DNA of 64,000 bases. Origin: Streptomyces sp. NBC_00775 (lineage in GTDB: Bacteria; Actinomycetota; Actinomycetes; Streptomycetales; Streptomycetaceae). Positions within the stretch are counted from its first letter, which is position 1; each line of letters starts with the position of its first letter. The notes beneath the pieces were generated by a model. The model was not told the origin of the DNA, ran no database searches, and saw only the letters and a list, made by a program, of their open reading frames with translations. Below are positions 59,154-64,000 of the stretch, piece after piece. A program made the position numbers and the translations under genes. Where the stretch lies: assembly GCF_036347135.1 (NCBI RefSeq), contig NZ_CP108938.1:4588001-4652000 (forward strand), read 5' to 3'.

Positions 59154-60953
59154 TCACTGCTCCTGAGAACGGGGCGCCGGCTGGGGCATGGGGGTCCCCC
59201 CTGCTCGAACGGAGTCGAGCGCTTGGGGGAGGGTCGGGGGGAAGTCTGCGGTGTCCGTGGTGTGTACGGCCAGCGTCCGGTCGGGATTCAGCCGTACGAC
59301 GATATGGCGGCGCCAGTCCGTGTCGTCCCGGTCGGCGTGGTCCTCGCGCCAGTGGCAGCCGCGGGTCTCCTCGCGCAGACGGGCGGCGGCGACCAGGACG
59401 CGGGCCACGCACAGGAGGTTGGTGGCCTCCCAGGTGTCGACTCCGGGCTCGGAGGTCTTGCCGTTCTCGTCGAGGGCGTCGCGCGCGTCCGCGTGGAGCT
59501 GCTGGAGGCGGTCGGCGGCCTGGGTGAGGGACTCGGCCGAGCGCAGGACACCCGCGCCGTCCGTCATGATCCGCTGGATCGCGAACCGGGCTTCCGGGGC
59601 GAGCAGCGGGTGCGCGGGCTTCTCGGGGTGCGGGACCGGCTCCGGCACGCGCGCGTGGAGGCCGTTTTCCGAGCGGCTGTCCGCGATGTCGGCCGCGATG
59701 CGCTCGGCGTAGACCAGGCCCTCAAGGAGGGAGTTCGAGGCGAGCCGGTTGGCGCCGTGGACGCCGGTGCAGGCGACCTCGCCGCACGCGTACAGGCCCG
59801 GCACCGTGGTGCGGCCCCGTGCGTCCGTGCGGACGCCTCCGGAGGCGTAGTGGGCGGCCGGGGCGACCGGGACGGGCTCGGTGACCGGGTCGATGCCGTG
59901 GGTGCGGCAGGCGGCCAGGATCGTCGGGAAGCGGTGCTCCCACATGTCGGCGCCGAAGTGCCGGGCGTCGAGGAACATGTGCTCCGCGTCCTGCTCCAGC
60001 ATGCGGCGCATGATGCCCTTGGCGACGATGTCCCGGGGCGCCAGCTCGGCCAGCTCGTGCTGCCCGGCCATGAAGCGCACGCCGTCCGCGTCGACCAGGT
60101 GGGCGCCCTCGCCGCGTACCGCCTCGGAGACCAGGGGCTGCTGGCCCTCCGCGTCCGGGCCGAGGAACAGCACGGTCGGGTGGAACTGCACGAATTCGAG
60201 GTCGCTGATCTCGGCCCCGGCGCGCAGGGCGAGCGCCACTCCGTCGCCGGTGGAGACGGAGGGGTTGGTGGTGGCGGAGAAGACCTGGCCCATGCCGCCG
60301 GTCGCGAGGACCACGGCGGGGGCGTGCACGGCTCCCACGCCGTCGTGCTGGCCCTCTCCCATGACGTGCAGGGTCACACCCGCGGTGCGGCCGTCGGCGT
60401 CCGTGAGGAGGTCCAGGACGAGCGCGTTCTCAACCGTACGCAGTCCACGCGCGCGTACCGCCTCGACAAGCGCCCGGGAGATCTCCGCGCCGGTCGCGTC
60501 GCCGCCCGCGTGCGCGATGCGGCGGCGGTGGTGGCCGCCCTCGCGGGTCAGTTCCAGGTCGCCCTCGGCCGACTCGTCGAAGTGCGCGCCGGTCGCGATG
60601 AGACGGCGTACGGCGTCGGGTCCCTCGGTGACCAGGATGCGTACGGCGTCCTCGTCGCACAGGCCCGCGCCCGCCACGAGGGTGTCGTCGAGGTGCTGTT
60701 CGGGGGTGTCGCCCTCGCCGAGGGCCGCGGCGATGCCGCCCTGCGCCCAGCGCGTGGAGCCGTCGTCGAGGCGGGCCTTGGTGACCACGACGGTCCGCAG
60801 GCCGGCGGCCTCGCAGCGCAGGGCCGCGGTGAGTCCGGCGACTCCGGAGCCGACGACCACGACGTCCGCGGTGAGGGCCCAGCCGGGGGCGGGCGCGTGC
60901 AGTCGTATGCCAGTACCTGTACCAGTACCTGGATCTGTGCCTTTGCCGGTCAC
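59154..60953 (-). CDS. nadB: L-aspartate oxidase
   Basis: A 599-residue flavoprotein that oxidises aspartate to iminoaspartate for NAD synthesis. The FAD site is [35 protein letters not shown] and [20 protein letters not shown] contain the fumarate reductase-type active site, and [20 protein letters not shown] is the C-terminal FAD signature. The N-terminus has a Gly-Thr repeat ([10 protein letters not shown]). The GTG start shares GTGA with the panC stop (60950-60953). nadA is not in the window. Confidence 0.95.
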   Translation of the reverse strand: MTGKGTDPGTGTGTGIRLHAPAPGWALTADVVVVGSGVAGLTAALRCEAAGLRTVVVTKARLDDGSTRWAQGGIAAALGEGDTPEQHLDDTLVAGAGLCDEDAVRILVTEGPDAVRRLIATGAHFDESAEGDLELTREGGHHRRRIAHAGGDATGAEISRALVEAVRARGLRTVENALVLDLLTDADGRTAGVTLHVMGEGQHDGVGAVHAPAVVLATGGMGQVFSATTNPSVSTGDGVALALRAGAEISDLEFVQFHPTVLFLGPDAEGQQPLVSEAVRGEGAHLVDADGVRFMAGQHELAELAPRDIVAKGIMRRMLEQDAEHMFLDARHFGADMWEHRFPTILAACRTHGIDPVTEPVPVAPAAHYASGGVRTDARGRTTVPGLYACGEVACTGVHGANRLASNSLLEGLVYAERIAADIADSRSENGLHARVPEPVPHPEKPAHPLLAPEARFAIQRIMTDGAGVLRSAESLTQAADRLQQLHADARDALDENGKTSEPGVDTWEATNLLCVARVLVAAARLREETRGCHWREDHADRDDTDWRRHIVVRLNPDRTLAVHTTDTADFPPTLPQALDSVRAGGTPMPQPAPRSQEQ

Positions 60954-61942
60954 GAGGCGGCTCCGAAGGTGAGGGGGATGTTGTCGATCAGCCGGGTCGT
61001 CCCGACCCGGGCGGCGACGGCGAGGACCGCCTCGCCGGTGAAGTCGTCCTCGATCTCGGTGAAGTCGGAGGGATCGACCAGCGCCAGGTAGTCCAGGACC
61101 AGCGGCGGCCTGAGGCGGGCGGCCTCGTCCAGGACGAGGCGGGCGGCGGCGCGGACGCCGGAGTGTTCGGCGGGGACTGCCTTGGCGACGGCGTGCGCGT
61201 CGGCCGCCGCGCGGGACTCGCCGATCGCGCTGAGCGCCTCGGCACGCGCACGCGTGGCGGGCACTTCGCGGGCACGCGCGCGCAGGGCCTCCTGGGCGGC
61301 GTGCCGGTCGCGGCCCGCGAACAGGGCCTGGGAGAGGGCGAGCGCGGTGCGCCGCTCCTCGGGCGAGAGGTAGCGGTTGCGGCTGGAGAGGGCGAGCCCG
61401 TCCTCCTCGCGCACGGTGGGCACCCCGACGATCTCCACGCCGAAGTTCAGGTCGCGCACCATACGGCGGATCAGGGCGAGCTGCTGGGCGTCCTTCTGCC
61501 CGTACAGCGCCACGTCGGGCCGGGTGAGGTGCAGCAGCTTGGCGACGACGGTGAGCATGCCGTCGAAGTGGCCGGGGCGCACGGCACCCTCCAGGCGCTC
61601 GCCCATGGGGCCCGCGCTGACGCGGACCTGGGGCTCACCGCCGGGGTAGACCTCGTCCGCGGCAGGGGCGAACACGACGTCCGCGCCCGCCTGTTCGGCG
61701 ATCTTGAGGTCGGCGTCGAGGGTGCGCGGGTAGCGATCGAGGTCCTCGCCCTTGCCGAACTGGAGCGGGTTCACGAAGACGGTGACGACCACTTCGCCCT
61801 GGTCTCCGGCGATCTCGCGGGCGGCGCGGATCAGCGTGGCATGGCCCTCGTGGAGGGCGCCCATGGTCATCACGACGGCTCGGCGGCCCGCGCGTGCGCG
61901 TGCGTGCAGCTCGTCGGCGGTGCGCAGCAGGGCGGTGGTCAT
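60950..61942 (-). CDS. panC: Pantothenate synthetase
   Basis: A 330-residue ligase that joins pantoate and beta-alanine. Conserved are [20 protein letters not shown] (ATP HxGH-type site), [55 protein letters not shown] and [13 protein letters not shown]. The length is slightly above the family average because of an Ala/Arg-rich insertion near residues 210-250. The ATG at 61942 overlaps the DUF2520 gene stop by ATGA, and its own stop overlaps nadB, so the cluster is translationally coupled. Confidence 0.96.
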   Translation of the reverse strand: MTTALLRTADELHARARAGRRAVVMTMGALHEGHATLIRAAREIAGDQGEVVVTVFVNPLQFGKGEDLDRYPRTLDADLKIAEQAGADVVFAPAADEVYPGGEPQVRVSAGPMGERLEGAVRPGHFDGMLTVVAKLLHLTRPDVALYGQKDAQQLALIRRMVRDLNFGVEIVGVPTVREEDGLALSSRNRYLSPEERRTALALSQALFAGRDRHAAQEALRARAREVPATRARAEALSAIGESRAAADAHAVAKAVPAEHSGVRAAARLVLDEAARLRPPLVLDYLALVDPSDFTEIEDDFTGEAVLAVAARVGTTRLIDNIPLTFGAAS

Positions 61943-62871
61943 CGGTCGCTCCCGTCGTCCGGCAGGGTCGCGCCGTCGGCGAGTACCCCCAGAAGGTCCT
62001 CGGCCAGTTCCGGCTTGAGCAGTCCATGGGCGAGCGCGCGGTCGGCGGTGGCGCGGGCCATCGCGAGATAGCCCGCGACGGTCTGCGGGGCGTGCTTGCG
62101 CAGCTCGGCGACGTGCGCGGCGACCGTGCCCGCGTCCCCGCGCGCGACGGGCCCGGTGAGGGCCGCGTCGCCCGACCTGAGGGCGTTGTCCAGGGCGGCG
62201 CCGAGCAGCGGGCCCAGCATCCGGTCGGGGGCCTCCACGCCCGCGGCGCGCAGCAGCTCCATGGACTCGGCCACCAGGGTCACCAGGTGGTTGGCGCCGA
62301 GCGCGAGGGCCGCGTGGTAGAGCGGCCGGCTCTCCTCGGCGATCCACTCGGGCTCGCCGCCCATCTCGATCACCAGGGCCTCGGCGGCCAGCCGCAGCTC
62401 CTCGGGCGCGGTGACCCCGAAGGAGCATCCGGCCAGCCGCTGGACGTCCACAGGGGTGCCGGTGAATGTCATCGCGGGGTGCAGCGCGAGGGGCAGTGCG
62501 CCCGCCCGGAGCGCCCGGTCGAGCACCCGCGCGCCGTACCGCCCGGAGGTGTGCACGAGCAGCTGTCCCGGCCGTACGGCGCCCGTCTCGGCCAGTCCCT
62601 CGACGAGCCCGGGCAGGGCATCGTCCGGGACGGTCAGCAGCACCAGCTCCGCGCGCTCCAGGACCTGCGCCGGGGACATCAGCGGCACGTCGGGCAGCAG
62701 CTCGGCGGCCCGCCGCTTGGACGCGTCGGAGACCCCGGAGACGGCCACCGGGCGGTGCCCGGCGAGCTGGAGGGCCGCCGCGAGCGCGGGGCCGACACGG
62801 CCGGCGCCGACAACGCCGACAGTGAGCCGCGCGGGGCGGTCCTTGGGGTCTGGCTGTGGGAATGTACTCAC
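61939..62871 (-). CDS. Rossmann-like and DUF2520 domain protein (candidate ketopantoate reductase)
   Basis: A 310-residue NAD(P)-dependent dehydrogenase-like protein. The Rossmann motif is [17 protein letters not shown], followed by [17 protein letters not shown]. The C-terminal DUF2520 domain is helical, with a conserved [13 protein letters not shown]. Its gene is coupled by ATGA to panC, suggesting a pantothenate role. Reduction of ketopantoate (missing panE activity) is a possible function, inferred from context only. GTG at 62871 has GGAAGG about 10 bases upstream. It is divergent from the threonine aldolase-like gene across 172 bases. Confidence 0.8.
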   Translation of the reverse strand: MSTFPQPDPKDRPARLTVGVVGAGRVGPALAAALQLAGHRPVAVSGVSDASKRRAAELLPDVPLMSPAQVLERAELVLLTVPDDALPGLVEGLAETGAVRPGQLLVHTSGRYGARVLDRALRAGALPLALHPAMTFTGTPVDVQRLAGCSFGVTAPEELRLAAEALVIEMGGEPEWIAEESRPLYHAALALGANHLVTLVAESMELLRAAGVEAPDRMLGPLLGAALDNALRSGDAALTGPVARGDAGTVAAHVAELRKHAPQTVAGYLAMARATADRALAHGLLKPELAEDLLGVLADGATLPDDGSDR

Positions 62872-63043
62872 TCGACGGCGGCCTTCCGTTCCAGTCCGCT
62901 CGGGGTACCGGACGATTTCTCGTCATGTTAACGCGATCGGTTCGAGGGCCGTTTCGTTGTCCACAGGCTGTGGGTTTCCGCGGGGGCGCGAGGGCACGGA
63001 AATGCGGGTGCCCGAGCAGCCCGTCTCAAGGGATGATCCGGGG

Positions 63044-64000
63044 ATGAGCGATACGGCGGAGCAGCACGAAGAGCGGACCGGGGCACCCTCCGCGGAGCAG
63101 GGCGAAGAGCTGGGCGAAGGGCTGGGCGAGGCGCCCTCGGCCGAGCAGCGGCGGGAGCGGCGGACGGCCGCCTACCGGGGCGCTCAGCGCATCCTGTCGC
63201 GCCCCGGGTACAGGGCCACGATCCGGGAGCGGCTGGCGGACCTGGACGAGGCGGCGAGCCTGTACGACCTGGACGAACCCGTGGACGTGTACGGGAACCG
63301 GATAGTGGGGGCCCTGGAGGAGCGGGTCGCCGGGCTGCTGGGCATGGAGGCCGCCGCCTTCTTCCCCACCGGCACGATGGCCCAGCAGGTGGCACTGCGC
63401 TGCTGGGCGGGCCGCACCGGCAACACGACCGTCGCCCTGCACGGTCTGAGCCACCCCGAGGTGCACGAACGCAACGCACTCAGCACGGTCAGCGGGCTGC
63501 GCCCGGTCCGTGTGACGAATGAGCCCCGGCTGCCGACCGCCGACGAGGTCCGGGACTTCGAGGAGCCCTTCGGGGCGCTGATGCTCGAACTGCCCTTGAG
63601 GGACGCCGGTTTCGTCCTGCCCTCCTGGGAGGAGCTTTCCGAGGTCGTGGCAGCCGCCCGGGAACGCGACGCGGTGGTCCACTTCGACGGGGCACGCCTG
63701 TGGGACTGCACCCCGCACTTCGGCCGTCCCCTGGACGAGATCGCCGGCCTCGCGGACAGCGTCTACGTGTCGTTCTACAAGTCGCTGGACGGATACAGCG
63801 GCGCCGCACTCGCCGGCCCCAAGACGCTCGTCGACGAGGCGAAGACCTGGCGCCATCGGTACGGGGGCATGGTCGCCACCCAGTTCCCGACGGTGCTGTC
63901 GGCGCTGGCCGGACTGGAGCGTGAGCTGCCCCGGCTGCCTGCGTACGCGGCCCACGCGCGCGTGGTCGCCGCGGCGCTGCGCGAAGGGTTCGCGGCGGCC
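63044..64000 (+). CDS. Threonine aldolase / beta-eliminating lyase family protein (partial)
   Basis: A PLP-dependent enzyme that runs off the window, so only the first 319 residues are present. A charged, disordered tail (about 1-45) precedes the fold-type I domain. FFPTGTMAQQVALRCWAGRT forms the cofactor phosphate cup, AVVHFDGARLWD holds the Asp that contacts the pyridine nitrogen, and SFYKSLDGYSGAALAG includes the Schiff-base Lys. This is the pattern of low-specificity threonine aldolases and aromatic amino acid lyases. ATG at 63044 has AAGGGAT 10 bases upstream. No stop codon is reached. Confidence 0.82.
   Translation, partial: MSDTAEQHEERTGAPSAEQGEELGEGLGEAPSAEQRRERRTAAYRGAQRILSRPGYRATIRERLADLDEAASLYDLDEPVDVYGNRIVGALEERVAGLLGMEAAAFFPTGTMAQQVALRCWAGRTGNTTVALHGLSHPEVHERNALSTVSGLRPVRVTNEPRLPTADEVRDFEEPFGALMLELPLRDAGFVLPSWEELSEVVAAARERDAVVHFDGARLWDCTPHFGRPLDEIAGLADSVYVSFYKSLDGYSGAALAGPKTLVDEAKTWRHRYGGMVATQFPTVLSALAGLERELPRLPAYAAHARVVAAALREGFAAA

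Overview
This window is chromosomal DNA from a Streptomyces (high-GC Gram-positive). The evidence is very high GC with GC-rich third positions, frequent GTG and TTG starts, a complete rRNA operon with no spacer tRNA, and developmental and cell-envelope genes typical of the genus (rsbN, sigE-cseABC, lsr2, clpC, disA). From memory, the gene order resembles the S. coelicolor segment running from just after bldN (about SCO3323) to panC (about SCO3383). No database search was possible, so names rest on motifs and context.

Layout: 1-9.9 kb holds rsbN with a sigma-BldN-type promoter, an acyltransferase/epimerase pair, a 32-residue bS22-like ribosomal protein, a small HTH protein, acuC, a transporter and a HAD hydrolase. 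10.0-15.7 kb is a 5S-23S-16S rRNA operon on the minus strand. 15.8-17.0 kb is trpS behind a tryptophan leader peptide and attenuator. 17.1-25.9 kb holds proC, an ABC exporter, a SulP transporter, a methyltransferase, an SH3-domain gene with a decayed partial copy beside it, and a Ser/Thr kinase fused to a beta-propeller. 26-38.6 kb holds ilvD, a TetR regulator, a TIM-barrel isomerase, Ppx/GppA, a membrane-tethered sigma-like protein with an extracellular BACON domain, radA-disA and mutY. 38.9-42.3 kb is the cell-envelope stress operon sigE-cseA-cseB-cseC. 42.3-46.7 kb holds AraC/VOC genes, a divergent drug-efflux/TetR pair with three operator-like sites, and an M23 peptidase. 47.2-50.9 kb is a two-gene trypco2 / trypsin-NACHT-LRR locus, the best candidate here for an undescribed NLR-like immune or conflict system. 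51-57.1 kb holds clpC, lsr2, an N-acetylglutamate synthase-like GNAT and a BlaI-type regulator. 57.3-62.9 kb is a tightly coupled cofactor cluster (coaX, nadC, nadB, panC and a DUF2520 dehydrogenase) for NAD and CoA synthesis. The window ends inside a threonine aldolase-like gene.

Non-coding content is rich. A composite inverted-repeat family (core GGGGCGCGGGGAACTGCGC) occupies six intergenic regions. A separate 30-bp-arm inverted repeat lies at 5.5 kb. Several strong bidirectional terminators separate convergent genes, and there are candidate operators for sigma-BldN, ClgR, a TetR repressor and an lsr2 regulator. No tRNA, CRISPR array, insertion sequence or prophage was seen.
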